From Oasisia sp. SBJ-2009 (lineage: Eukaryota > Annelida > Polychaeta > Sabellida > Siboglinidae): DNA of 64,000 nucleotides. The stretch covers positions 50,021,583-50,085,582 of the forward strand of contig OZ024860.1 in NCBI GenBank assembly GCA_964017155.1, read 5' to 3'. The notes under the pieces are model-generated. The model did not search any database. It was given only the letters and a program-made list of their open reading frames with translations, and had not been told where the DNA came from. The position numbers were made by a program, and so were the translations under genes. Below, piece by piece: positions 34,214-46,830 of this stretch; position 1 is the stretch's first letter; every line of letters begins with the position of its first letter.

Positions 34214-35941
34214 TGTGTAAAACGTTTCGATTGCGAGATCTGCAACATCAAAACTAATGTCCACTCGCACTAGCTGTGATACCTATGTCGATGTCATGCT
34301 ATCGTTGATTTAATTCACCCAGTGATCGGGCTACATTATCATCTACCTCAACATGTTATATCAATAAAATAACTTGATAAAAGCTAGGCTTCACCCACTG
34401 TCGAATGACTGTTCCGCGTCGCCAGTCTTCACATCATCGGGCCTGAACGGTCAGTAATGCTGCCTGAAGTCGTCGGCCATGTGTCGCTGTATCTTCACCG
34501 GGGGCAGACACCTGAGAAAAAACAATAAAAGAGCGTTACAGTGTGCACGGTGTCTAAGAAAATTGAAACCAGCAAGCTCAATTCTTACATATGCCCACAT
34601 TCCTTCACCCCACTGGCGTTAAAGTCTCAAATCCCACCGCGATGCGGTCGAGATTACACTAAAGAAACTGGCATCTGTCGCCAGCATCCGGCTGCGCGGC
34701 ACAGTAATAGCGGCAAACCGCAATACTGCGTCGTCACGACAATACGGTAGATGCGCCATTTACGTTCCTGGCGACGTCAGATTTCAAGATGGCGACGCCT
34801 TTGATCTAGGCAAACTGGGGGGGGGGCGCTTTCTTCCACTTTCTACTTCGTTCTTTCAATGTAACACTTGCGCTAGCCTATTTCTCAATAAGATACACAC
34901 ATAGGACTACACGTGTATTATGGTACAACGGCCTGATCGACATTCGGGTACTTTTTATGCACGATGCAAGTCAATGTGCGTGGCGCATAACACCGATTAG
35001 ATTCAACAATATCAGACTCTCTCCACTGATATTTAGACCAAATATATCAGGCCTGTTGCGTTCGCGCGTATTAAAACCACTACACTACCCTACCCGCGCC
35101 TCTCGTAATGAAGTTTCAAACGTAGGACCAATTGAGGTTGGCTTGCATTCTACGCAAGTGCCTAATTCTTGTCGAAAATGGAACAGAATATTCATATTCT
35201 TGTTCTCATTCACAGTACACTGTATATGATAAGTATATACCACTATTCGGTGAGTTGTCTCAATGTCTCAAGCAGCCTTCCACCTATGCCTAGGCGAATA
35301 GAAGTCTGGACAGTATCTAATTTAACATTCGTACTGCTGAGTTTCAAACTACTACACTCAACGACAGAAGTTCCCTTCATTATGTTGGCAATCTACTCTC
35401 TGCGATCTGGACATCTAAAACGTGTTAACGGCGACGCCACGAGGGCTGTATGCATGCTGCGCAAAGATATATCTGAAGCATTATATGCCATTCCAAGCGA
35501 TACAAGACGTTCGTTCGCATACAGATTTACTCTGTAGTGTAATACTATATGTAGGATGTACACTGTGTGTAGCTAGCTCAACAGCAATGATTATATAATG
35601 CGACCATTGCCTGTTAGTTGCTTTGTGGTTTCGTTTTCATATTGAACTGGCGACATGTCTGCTCTTTGGTTTCAGGTCTTCCTATTTGAGTCCGAAGTGT
35701 GAGCAGCGACACAGACCCTCTGAGAATGCGACGCGAGAGTAGTGGTGAACCCCACGCATGTCTAGTATATAATTTCATCGTTGTCTGGGTAGCTTGGAAC
35801 AACCTTTGTTTTCTCGTATGGCTCTTCGCCATCAATGTTATGTCTAGCTTTTTGCGTTACCTGTTTGTCGGCATAGCGTTCAATACATGGCCAAAGAGCT
35901 GGCCTGTTGGCACCGATCACTGTAGCATATGCTATTGTTTC
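34214..35941 (+). repeat. Satellite unit U11, 3'-truncated
   Basis: It begins with the variant TGTGTAAAACG and carries the short allele of the 15-bp indel near 34717. At about 35941 it jumps from TATTGTTTCC to CTAGCTGTGAT, losing the last part of the unit and the first 50 bp or so of the next, a loss of roughly 0.5-0.6 kb. Confidence 0.92.
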
Positions 35942-36888
35942 CTAGCTGTGATACCTATATCGATGTCATGCTATCGTTGATTTAATTCTCCCAGTGATCG
36001 GCCTACATTATCATCTACCTCAACATGTTATATAAATAAAATAATTTGATAACAATAGGCTTCACCCACTGTCGAATGACTGTTCCGCGTCGCCAATCTT
36101 CACATCATCGGGCCTGGTCGGTCAGTAATGCTGCCAGAAGTCTTCGGCCATGTGTCGCTGTATCTTCACCGGGGGCAGACACCTAAGAAAAAACAATAAC
36201 AGAGCGTTACGATGTGCTCGTTGTCTAAGAAAAGTGAAACCAGCAGGCTCAATTCTTACATATGCCCACATTCCTTCACCCCACTGGCGTCAAAGACGCA
36301 AATCCCACCGCGATGCTGTCGAGATTACACTAAAGAAACTGGCATCTGTCGCCAGCATCCGGCTGCGCGGCACAGTAATGGCGGCAAACCAGAAAACGCG
36401 CCACAACAATACTGTGTCGTTACGACAATACGGTAGACGCGCCATTTACGTTCCTGGCGACGTCAGATTTCAACATGGCGACGCCTTTGAAGTAGGCAAA
36501 CTGGGGAGGGGGGGGGGGCGCTTTCTTCCACTTTCTACTTCGTTCTTTCAATGTTTTACTTTCGCTAGCCTATTTCTCAATAAGCAACACACATAGGACT
36601 ACAGTTGTATTATAGTACAACGGCCTGTGCGACATTCGGGTACCCTTTATGCACGATGCAAGTCAATGTGCTTGGCGTATAACACCGATTAGATTCAACA
36701 ATGTCAGACTCTCTCCACTGATTTTTAGACCAAATATATCAGGCCTGTTGAGTTCGCGCGTATTAAAACCACTACACTACCCTACCCGCGCCTCTCGTAA
36801 TGAAGTTTCAAAGGTAGGAACAATTGAGGTTGGCTTGCATTCTACGCAAGTGCCTAATTCTTGTCGGAAATGGAACAGAATATTCATA
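35942..36888 (+). repeat. Satellite unit U12, 5' part
   Basis: Begins inside the unit at CTAGCTGTGATACC and is interrupted at unit position about 1005 by the LTR-type element. It has the GAAGTAGG (36488) and TTGAGTTCG (36746) variants, the same as U5 and the inverted satellite. Confidence 0.92.
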
Positions 36889-37139
36889 TGGCAATCTAGA
36901 TCTTTTATTTACAACTGGATTGCCTGGCGCTAACTTGACGTGTGCGCCCGGCTGATTGTACCTTGAAAGACATACAGTGTTATGGTAAATGATAAACATC
37001 CAAGTACAACAAAAAGCCTATCGTACAATCAGCTGCTTGCATGTATACTGATACAATATATTGCATAATAGTGTATCGACAGAAACACATGCGTTAAGCG
37101 AATGTATACATTGACAGAAACCGTAAAGGGGGGAAAACA
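36889..37139 (-). repeat. LTR-like repeat (a1)
   Basis: 251 bp with TG and CA ends, nearly identical to 37962-38212 and to 9963-10213. It is followed by a C-run (about 37140-37149), which is the polypurine tract on the minus strand. Confidence 0.55.
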
Positions 37140-37961
37140 ACCCCCCCCCTCACAGATAGGCCGGGCCAAACTGCCAAACAACCGTACTCTAACGAGTACC
37201 CGCACTAAAAACCCTGTATACTCCACAGAACATCCAGCGGAAGAAAGGCAAAATGCCAAACCTCGTGTATATAACGAATGCAGGGAAAAGCGTCAAATAA
37301 GTAAAAACTGTATACGGCCTATTCGTGAGTGATGGCGCACAAGCGTACACAAATAACAACGGTAAGGGATATAGAAACATTCAGGGAGATAACGACAAGC
37401 GTGTAAGACGGAAGCGGTAGCCGAAAATATGGGTAACCCAACCCCATCAAGCCACAAATTAACGAGGAACGTATTAAAGTGCAGACATATACAAATAGTC
37501 GCCGTATGTGTAAACACAAGTGCACACGGAAGACACGAACACACAATGTAGCACCAAACATGTAAAACGGACACACTAGTCGAGGAACAGGGAGGGCGGG
37601 CGGGAAATTTCGTTAAAACCAACAGAGGTACCCAAAATACCCTGTTGCATTGTCAACGAATACAGCGGAACTGCTCGTTCGAGGTCACCGGCCAGATAGC
37701 TGCGCCTCGGGCTCGGGCTCAGGCTCGGGCTCGGCGACGGCCGACGGTGACCTTAGGAGTCCTAGATTCGTATCCTATGCCTGGCTTCATTCAGGGCTGG
37801 CCTCAACATTATATTGCATCCCTCTGGACACAATATCGTTTTTGCGTGCCTGCGCCCTTCCCGTTCGTAGGTGTGCCCTAATATTCCCTAATAAACTACA
37901 GCTGGGCCTGGCTCTGTTTACGGTAGATCAATAAGACACAAAATACCTTGTAATGGTAATA
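37140..37961 (-). mobile_element. Short internal region (copy at 37 kb)
   Basis: Near-identical to 10214-11035. It includes the GGGCTC hexamer run (about 37705-37735) and no recognisable coding region. Confidence 0.45.
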
Positions 37962-38212
37962 TGGCAATCTAGATCTTTTATTTACAACTGGATTGCCTGG
38001 CGCTAACTTGACGTGTGCGCCCGGCTGATTGTACCTTGAAAGACATACAGTGTTATGGTAAATGATAAGCATCCAAGTACAACAAAAAGCCTATCGTACA
38101 ATCAGCTGCTTGCATGTATACTGATACAATATATTGCATAATAGTGTATCGACAGAAACACATGCGTTAAGCGAATGTATACATTGACAGAAACCGTAAA
38201 GGGGGGAAAACA
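37962..38212 (-). repeat. LTR-like repeat (a2)
   Basis: 251 bp with TG and CA ends. The minus-strand AATAAA is kept. It stands between the long and short internal regions. Confidence 0.55.
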
Positions 38213-38932
38213 ACCCCACCCTCCACTGGAACAGTGGAGCCTACCCCCTTTTTTTTTTTGCTTGAATTTCTACTGCTACAAGTTGAGTTATTGAAAATAA
38301 CGTGAAATAATCCACACACTGGCATAACACTTGTTACAACATATTACACAGTTTAGCTGTACGCGCGGCCCACTCCTGGCTGGAGGACATTTAAAAACCA
38401 AACACAAAACCTATGGCCGTTAAAGTTCGCAAAAGCGGTAACTATATCGGAGAACTGAAGTATCCAAACTAGTCACAATTTAATGTTATATGTCTAGATA
38501 GGTGTCGCAGTTAGTGCATGTCTTAGTCACTAGATGCAACCACGTAAACCGAAGCCAAACGTTGTGATGTAATCGCTGGCCGCCTATGGCCGACCGGAGG
38601 AGAATATTGGTGACCGTCAATGTCTGACTTGAGTGCTAATCGGTGAATATTTTCATAGGCAAACACAACACGAAACATACAAGATTACAACGACAAAGGA
38701 ACATGTGTTGTGTGCATGTATTTATGTGTTGTGAAACATCGTCATGATAATCAACACTAACAATTGCCACTTAACAATTCAGTGAAAATGGTTCACAGGG
38801 GCATCGTCATGATAATCAACACTAACAATTGCCACTTAACAATTCAGTGAAAATGGTTCACAGGGGTAGACACACAGTGTTGAACTTCATGACTACTCCT
38901 CGTCAAAACATAGTCCTTGATAGTACTTCATG
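38213..38932 (-). mobile_element. Part E with 65-bp tandem pair
   Basis: Same as 11287-12004, including the 7-bp hairpin, a T-run near 38247 and two 65-bp copies at about 38739-38867. Confidence 0.5.
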
Positions 38933-41900
38933 CGTATCAAGTGACTGACGAGTTGTAATTGGAAGGCTTGCTTGTTAAAGTTGCGTGTTTCGAAATAAAT
39001 TGAAAGGAAAATAATTGAAAAGTAAATAAGATCAAACACACATAAGATGTGACACCATATCAAGTGACCAAAGATGTTAGATAATGGTCGGTTATAGCCA
39101 CTGCTAAACCGTAACAAGTGCTCAAACATGATGGAAGAGGCCATGGTCATCGAACATGTTATAACGAAGCATGCGGCAACATAACGTAGAAAAGAGCCGG
39201 AAGCGCATACTTTCTCATGTGAGAGAACCACATGTAAGCACAGGAAGAAAAAACCCAATACCATGCGCCTAAACCAGGAGGCCACGGAAGGTGAGAAAAG
39301 TGTTGGAAAACAAACACCTACCATAACCCGCTGCATACAGCTGAAACACCGGCAATTAACCTCACCGATAAGATATGCAACACCGCTTTCACGACTGGCA
39401 TGTGACGGCCGATTAACCGGCACCAGGTAGCAACGGTGTAATATGCCGGCAAAACTGCACAGGTAACTGGCTTTTGACGGCCGGTGAACCGGAGCCAGAG
39501 TACAACGGTGTAACATGCCGGCAAAACGGCATAGGTAACTGGCGTGTGACGGCCGATAACCGGCACCAGAGTACAACGGTGTAATATGCCGGCAAAACGG
39601 CATAGTTAACTGGCGTGTGAGGGCCGATAACCGGCACCAGAGTACAACGGTGTAATATGCCTGCAAAACGGCCTAGGTAACTGGCGTGTGACGGCCGATA
39701 ACCGGCACCAGAGTACAACGGTGTAATATGCCGGCAAAACGGCATAGGTAACTGGCGTGTGACGGCCGATGGTCACTGTGTTCGGAGGACAGCAGTGAAA
39801 CAATGCCGGTAAAATCGGTACAACTTAAAAAAAAACGAAAGCACCCGGGCTTGTAGCGGCCAAAATTATTAGCGCCGCGCCACGAGAATCCTCAGTGAAG
39901 TGAACAAGGAACTGAAAAACAAGAACAGAGAGGGCCCAAATTTGGCGCCCACTAACCGCAGAGAGAACGCGCAAAGAAGATAAACAGCCCTGACATGCCG
40001 CAGGCGGTAACCTAAGCTGTGTAACTGGCCGCCTCTTGATGACGTGAAAAATGGGATAACACGAAACTACGCACAAAAACGATGGGTGCGTGTACACCGA
40101 CATAACCAGGTACTAACTAATGCATACAGGCGTGCCCACACGTGTACACACGGACATACATAAATGTATACATACACACAGACATGTATACATACGTAAT
40201 ACATGTATATACACACATACAGACGTACGCGTATACACACACATAAACAGGACCACACACATACACACATGGAAACACATACGTACCTACTTACAAATAC
40301 ACACGCACACAAACACACAGACCTGTGTGTGTGTCGTGCATGCAAACAGGTAAACACACACCACGCCAACACAGCCAGTAATACAAAACAGAATCAAAGT
40401 TAAGCAAAACGGGAAAAGCTGCCAAGTGACGCTGTAAGGAAAACAGAAGACCAGTAACACAGCATGCCACTACCACACCCCAAAACCAGGCCGCCCCGTG
40501 CGTCGCAGCCTGGGGTAGCTGACGTAACCACCCGCCGGTATTAATCCAACCGGAACTCTAAGGCAGCGCGCGCGGCGATGGTCCAATGGTGATTAACCCA
40601 TCGTAAGTAGGGGCGGAGACCCTCAGTCAATTAGCCGTACGTACAAACAACGGCGTACGCCGGCGGCCACCTGACCAGCTGCCAGCTGACCCGGGCATAC
40701 CGCGCCCAGTGTGTGGACGCGCCCATGATACGATGTTAAAAAAAACAACCTTGCAGACAACATGAAACCTTCAGGGAGACTTGATTAAAGGCAAGCGTCA
40801 CTTCAGTTACTTCTCACCGGCACGAGGGTAACAAGCAAACAACACATCATGTACCGACGCACCTCACTCCAAGGTGAGCCGCATAAACGCAGGGAGTGAG
40901 CGCAACAAACACCAATAAGGCGTCAAATATGTGCACAAGAAGATAACGTGTGTGACATACCACTACACGTAGAATATGTCGCACGAAGAAAGAAAACTCA
41001 CGCGCCGTCGAGAAGGTCCGTAGAACTGTGTCCAATTAGCACCACGTATCTCAGATCCAGCCAAAACGTTAAGCTGATATCGCAGAAGCCAAAAAGCCGT
41101 GGTGGCTAGTCAAGGTAGACAGCGGGACTCTGCACTCGACACCGTTTAATAGAACGGATTGGATGGCGCTCACCCGTTGTGAGTGTGCGGCTGATAATCA
41201 TCTTAATTAATCTAAGTACGCAAGGAAAAACAGATGTATAAAATACATGACATTCTGTAGTATAAGTATTAGGACATATAACAATAGGTATCTGAAAAGG
41301 TACAATGCAGTAAAGTTACCCACTCTGCCACTTAATCCACATGGTTGTGTTGAAAATAATGAATACTTCTGTAATATGATACTGTGATTATTACTTGTAA
41401 CATTGTTCAACACTGCCAGTCAAAGTAACAGCAGAGATAATCGTCTTGGCAGTCTCATCAGAAAGTAATCGGACAAAACTAGCACCTGGGACGTCTCCTT
41501 CACATAGAGTAACCGAAGGATTAGCGTAGCTGCAGGCCATGTTGCCTTTACGCCGTACGTAGTTGTGCCGACTAACTACCCGGATGTGACATCTATGAAT
41601 AGTCAAGAAGGCGCGTGTCGTCAATCGCGACAAGCGCTGTTAACTGCACGTATCTCAGACTTTAGCACCCGCCAAGAGTAATTAAGCCGTATCTCTAAGG
41701 CAGGCCCCCGCAGCGAAGTTCCAAGCAGTAATCAACCCGTCGTCAAATAGGGGCGGACCCGCTAACCCGCCGGCGGCTGGGCAGCGTCAACATGTCAAGC
41801 GGTCCCCCGGCCGGGAGGGGAAACGTACACAGCCCGACATTCAAAAGCTGTTATCGTACCCAGGGCAAGAGGGAGAATAATTGGGTACACATATCGTACC

Positions 41901-42245
41901 TACAAGGGACGTGAGGATATGTTAGCGTCCCCTAAATGACACCTCACCGGCACTTAGACAACTGGCAATCAACATCTCTTGTACCGACGCAACCGTAGCT
42001 AAAGTGACTTGCATAAGGAAAGAGAACAATGGTAACAAACACCGACCGGGGTGTCAGATCACGCGAGTATGATTATACGACGAGGAAGGCATACTACAAC
42101 AGCATGATTATGTCGCAAACAGAAATAAACTTACGTGACGTGGAAGGAGTTCCGCAGAGCAACGGTCCAAATAACTGCACGTAACTCAGCTCAACCAGGA
42201 AATATATGTGTTGATCGCAGAGTTACAACACCACGATGTATAGTC
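38933..42245 (-). mobile_element. Region B: minisatellite, CA-rich tract, 1.13-kb repeats
   Basis: Reverse complement of 12249-15340, extended by about 230 bp. It contains the 71-bp minisatellite (about 39395-39775), the CA/TACA tract (about 40115-40340), and two degenerate 1.13-kb units (about 40500-42245). The extra part at 42013-42245 shows the start of the first 1.13-kb unit, which the 12 kb copy lacks. A 257-codon open frame (38893-39666, minus) differs in frame from the other copy by a small deletion near 39211 and runs through the minisatellite; I do not regard it as a gene. Confidence 0.55.
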
Positions 42246-42518
42246 AATGAAGACAGCGGGATGAGAAATTTCGTTAAAACCAACAAAGGTACCCAAAATA
42301 CCCTGTTGCATTGTCAACGAATACAGCGGAACTGCTCGTTCGAGGTCACCGGCCAGATGGCTGCGCCTCGGGCTCGGGCTCAGGCTCAGGCTCGGGCTCG
42401 GCGACGGCCGACGGTGACCTTAGGAGTCCTAAATTCGTATCATTTACCTGGCTTCATTCATGGCTGGCTGGAGGGCTGGCCTCAACATTATATTGCATCC
42501 CTCTGGACACAATATCGT
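42246..42518 (-). mobile_element. Terminal part C (long copy)
   Basis: Homologous to the internal segment at about 37600-37825, with GGCTGGCTGGAGGG added. It carries the GC-rich hexamer run at 42368-42402 with one extra hexamer. It joins the satellite at CGTTATTCTTG, the same junction as 12190. Confidence 0.6.
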
Positions 42519-43655
42519 TATTCTTGTTCTCATTCACAGTACACTGTATATGATATGTATATACCACTATTCGATGAGTTATCTCAATGTCTCAAGCAGC
42601 TTTCCACCTATGCCTAGGCAAATAGAAGTCTGGATAGTATCTAATTTAACATTCGTACTGCTGAGCTTCAAACTACTACACTCAACGACAGAAGTTCCCT
42701 GCATTGTGTTGGAGACGTTCGTTCGCATACAGATTTACTTTGTAATGCAATACTCTATGTAGGATGTACACTATGTATAGCTAGCTCAACATCAATGAAT
42801 ATAAGATATGACCATTGCCTGTTAGTTGCTTTGTGGTTTCGTTTTCATATTGAACTGGCGACATATCTGCTCTTTGGTTTCAGGTCTTCCTATTTGAGTC
42901 CGAAGTGTGAGCAGCGACACAGACCCTCTGAGAATGCGACGCGCGCGTAGTGGTGAACCCCATGCATGGCATGTCTAGTATATAATTTCGTCGTTTTCTG
43001 GGTAGCTTGGAACAACGTTTGTTTTCTTGTATGGCTCTTCGCCATCCATGTTACGTCTAGCTTTTCGCGTTACCTGTTTGTCGGCATAGCGCTCAAGACA
43101 TGGCCAAAGAGCTGGCCTGTTGGCACTGATCACTGAAGCATATGCTATTGTTTCCAAGGCAATATACCAACATATGTATTTGATCTCCGTCACTACCTAG
43201 ATACAAATCTGCGTGCCGAGAAACGTGTGACTGCAATAAATATTGGTCTCAAAACATCGAGTGATCTCTACACTTGTCTTAGAAGGAAGACATATCAAAT
43301 GTGTACCCTTCAGTTACACTATTGCAAAGAATGAGGCACTTGTGTAGGTTGGTTTTGCATGCTGATTCCTAAGTATACTGTTTCCAGTCGAGATGAATGC
43401 TTTGTGCTGGCTGTCGTGACGGTCAAAGAATCATCAACTCAACTGTATTGAGTGGGTGTATGTGGGCATGCGAGAATGTGTGTGGCATTCGCTGCGCGAA
43501 TGGTGCTTATGCATATCAATGTTAAGATACTTTCCGCGGTGCTATCTCGGCCTCTTACACAAGTTTCGTTTCATGTGCATTATTTTGCATCATAGTTTGA
43601 CATTACTTCTCTTGAAATACATCATATAGCGTGACCAATAGCTCGATCAATCGTC
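42519..43655 (+). repeat. Satellite unit U12, 3' part
   Basis: Satellite resumes at TATTCTTGTTC. A deletion of about 230 bp or less near 42714 joins GTGTTGG to AGACGTTCG. No gene supported. Confidence 0.92.
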
Positions 43656-45900
43656 TGAGTAAAACGTTTCGATTGTGAGAACGGCAACATCAAAACTAAT
43701 GTCCACTCGCACTAGCTGTGATACTTTTATCGATGGCATGCTATCGTTGACTTAATTCTCCCAGTGATCGGCCTACATTATCATCTACCTCAACATGTTA
43801 TATAAATAAAACAACTTGATAAAAACTAGGCTTCACCCACTGTCGAATGACTGTTCTGCGTCGCCAGTCTTCACATCATTGGGCCTGGTCGGTCAGTAAT
43901 GCTGCCAGAAGTCGTCGGCCATGTGTCGCTGTATCTTCACCGGGGGCAGACACCTGAGAAAAAAACAATAAAAGAGCATTACAATGTGCACGGTGTCTAA
44001 GAAAATTGAAACCAGCAGGCTCAATTCTTACATATGCCCACATTCCTTCACCCAACTGGCGTCAAAGACGAAAATCCCACCGCTATGCGGTCGATATTAC
44101 ACTAAAGAAACTGGCATCTGGCGCCAGCATCCGGCTGCGCGGAACCGTAATGGCGGCAAACCGGAAGACGCGCCACAACAATACTGTGTCGTCACGACAA
44201 TACGGTAGACGCGCCATTTACGTTCCTGGCAAACGTCAGATTTCAAGATGGCGACGCCTTTGATCTAGGCAAACTGGGGAGGGGGGGGGGGCGCTTTCTT
44301 CCACTTTCTATTTCGTTCTTTCAATGTTTTTCTTGCGCTAGCCTATATCTCAATAAGGTACACACTTAGGACTACAGTTGTATTATGGTACAACGGCCTT
44401 TTCGGGTACTTTTTTTGCACGATGCAAGTCAATGTGCGTGGCGTCTAAAACCGCTTAGATTCAACAATGTCAGACTCTCTCCACTGATTTTTAGACCAAA
44501 TATACCAGGCCTCTTGCGTTCGCGCGTATTAAAACCACTACACTACCCTACCCGCGCCTCTCGTAATGAAGTTTCAAACGTAGGATCAATTGAGGTTGGT
44601 TTGTATTCTACGCAAGTGCCTAATTCTTGTCGGAAATGGAACAGAATATTAATATTCTTGTTCTCATTCACAGTACCCTGTATATGATATGTATATACCA
44701 CTATTCGATGAGTTGTCTCAATGTCTCAAGCAGCTTTCTACCTATGCCTAGGCAAATAGAAGTCTGGACCGTATCTAATTTAACATTCGTACTGCTGAGC
44801 TTCAAACTACTACACTCAACGACAGAAGTTCCCTTCATTGTGTTGGCAATCTACTCTCTGCGATCTGGAACACTAAAACGTGTTAACGGCGACGCCACGA
44901 GGGCTGTATGCAGGCTGCGCAAAGATGTATCTAAAGCATTATATACCATTCCAAATGATACAAGACGTTCGTTCGCATACATATTTACTCTGTAGTGTAA
45001 TACTCTATGTAGGATGTACGCTGTGTGTAGCTAGCTCAACATCAATGATTATATGATGCGACCATTGCCTGTTAGTTGCTTTGTGGTTTCGTTTTCATAT
45101 TGAACTGGCGACATTTCTGCTCTTTGGTTTCAGGTCTTCCTATTTGAGTCCGAAGTGTGAGCACCGACACAGACCCTCTGAGAATGCGACGCGCGAGTAG
45201 TGGTGAACCCCACGCATGTCTAGTATATAATTTCGTCGTTGTCTGGGTAGCTTGGAACAACCTTTGTTTTCTCGTATGGCTCTTCGCCATCAATGTTATG
45301 TCTAGCTTTTCGCGTTACCTGTTTGTCGGCATAGCGCTCAAGATATTGCCAAACAGCTGGCCTGTTGGCACTGATCACTGCAGCATATGCTATTGTTTCC
45401 AAGGCAATATACCAACATATGTATTCGATCTCCGTCGATACCTAGATACAAATCTGCGTGCCGAGAAACGTGTGACTGCAATAAATATTGGTCTCAAAAC
45501 ATCGAGTGATCTCTACACTTGTCTTAGAAGGAAGACATGTCAAATACGTACCCTTGAGCTACACTATTGCAAAGAATGAGGCACTTGTGTAGGTTGGTTT
45601 TGCATGCTGATTCCTAAGTATGCTTTTTCCAGTCGAGATGAATGCGTTGTGCTGGCTGTCGTGACGGTCAAAGAATCATCAACTCAACTGTATTGAGTGG
45701 GTGTATGTGTGCATGCGAGAATGTGTGTGGCATTCGCCGCGCGAATGGTGCTTATGCATAGCAATGTTAAGATACTTTCCGCGGTGCGATCTCGGCCTCT
45801 TACACAAGTTTCGTTTCATGTGCGTTATTTTGCATCATATTTTGATTTTACTTCTCTTGAAATACATCATATAGCGTGAAAAATAGCTCGATCAATCGTC
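43656..45900 (+). repeat. Satellite unit U13
   Basis: Complete unit of 2,245 bp. From about 45100 to its end it shares private variants with the 3' part of U14 (50.8-51.6 kb): GAGCACCGACAC, AGATATTGCC, ATGCTTTTTCC, TTTTGATTTTAC. Confidence 0.94.
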
Positions 45901-46443
45901 TGAGTAAACCGTTTCGATTGTGAGAACTGCGACCTCAAAACTAATGTCCACTCGCACTAGCTGTGATACCTATGTCGATGTCATGCTATCGTTGATTTAA
46001 TTCTCTCAGTGATCGGCGTACATTATCATCTACCTCAACATGTTATATAAATAAAATAACTTGATAAAAACTAGGCTTCACCCACTGTTGAATGAATGTT
46101 CCGCGTCGCCAGTGTTCACATCATCGGGCCTGGTCGGTCAGAAATGCTGCCAGAAGTCGTCGGCCATGTGTCGCTGTATCTTCACCGGGGGCAGACACCT
46201 TAGATAAAACAATAAAAGAGCGTTACAATGTGCACGGTGTCTAAGCAAATTGAAACCAGCAGGCTCAATTCTTACATATGGCCACATTCCTTCACCCCAC
46301 TGGCGTTAAAGACGCAAATCCCACCGCGATGCGGTCGAGATTACACTAAAGAAACTGGCATCTGTCGCCAGCATCCGGCTGCGCGGCACAGTAATGGCTG
46401 CAAACCGCAATACTGTGTCGTCACGACAATACGGTAGATGCGC
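45901..46443 (+). repeat. Satellite unit U14, 5' part
   Basis: Interrupted at unit position about 555 by the TIR element inside GATGCGCCATTT. It has the short allele of the 15-bp indel. Shared variants with U15 (51627-52200) include TTGAATGAATG and CAGTGTTCACATC. Confidence 0.93.
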
Positions 46444-46608
46444 TGTAGCGCTTACGTTTTTCCGGCGTTAAATCCTTTCCGATTGACGTTTCTGCGCATG
46501 CGCGAGTCAGATACGACCTTGGTTGCTATGCGGGATGTTTACTTTTCCCACCCCGCGGCACCCACCGTTAAAACCGTTCCGATTGACGTTTCTGCGCATG
46601 CGCGTGTC
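46444..46608 (+). repeat. Left TIR, duplicated
   Basis: Outer copy 46444-46504 and a partial inner copy at about 46563-46605. Both contain CCGATTGACGTTTCTGC and a GCGCATGCGC palindrome. Between them lies about 60 bp of other sequence. Confidence 0.85.
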
Positions 46609-46649
46609 AACTATTTTGTTAACCGGCGAAAGTTTGTAGTTTCTGAGAT

Positions 46650-46830
46650 GTTTTACAGTTATCTGAGACATTATATGAGCAGTGGCGTGCACCACCCGGC
46701 AGTAGCCAAGCATGACAATGTCCAGTGAAGGGTACGCTCAGTAGCGCCGCTGAAGCATACTTTAAAAGGTGTGTTCAAAAAGGCTAAATTCGAGTCGACC
46801 CAGTCAGTGGCAGTGCTGACTCAGCCTCTC
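46650..46830 (+). repeat. Internal inverted repeat, left arm
   Basis: Pairs with about 48388-48565. Shared landmarks are GAGACATTATATGAGCAGT, GCATGACAATGTCC and CGAGTCGAC. The arms differ by several substitutions. They bracket the RT fragment. Confidence 0.75.

Larger units (their letters stand above)
36889..42518 (-). mobile_element. Non-autonomous LTR-type element, longest copy (5.6 kb)
   Basis: On the plus strand: LTR (36889-37139), short internal region (37140-37961), LTR (37962-38212), part E (38213-38932), region B (38933 to about 42245), terminal part C (to 42518). In inferred sense (minus strand) this reads as a truncated long internal region, LTR, short internal region, LTR: two elements sharing one LTR. 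No gag, RT, integrase or other known domain occurs in any frame. The size and emptiness fit a LARD-like element joined to a TRIM-like one. The 5' LTR of the long part is missing, so no target duplication can be defined. Confidence 0.55.
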
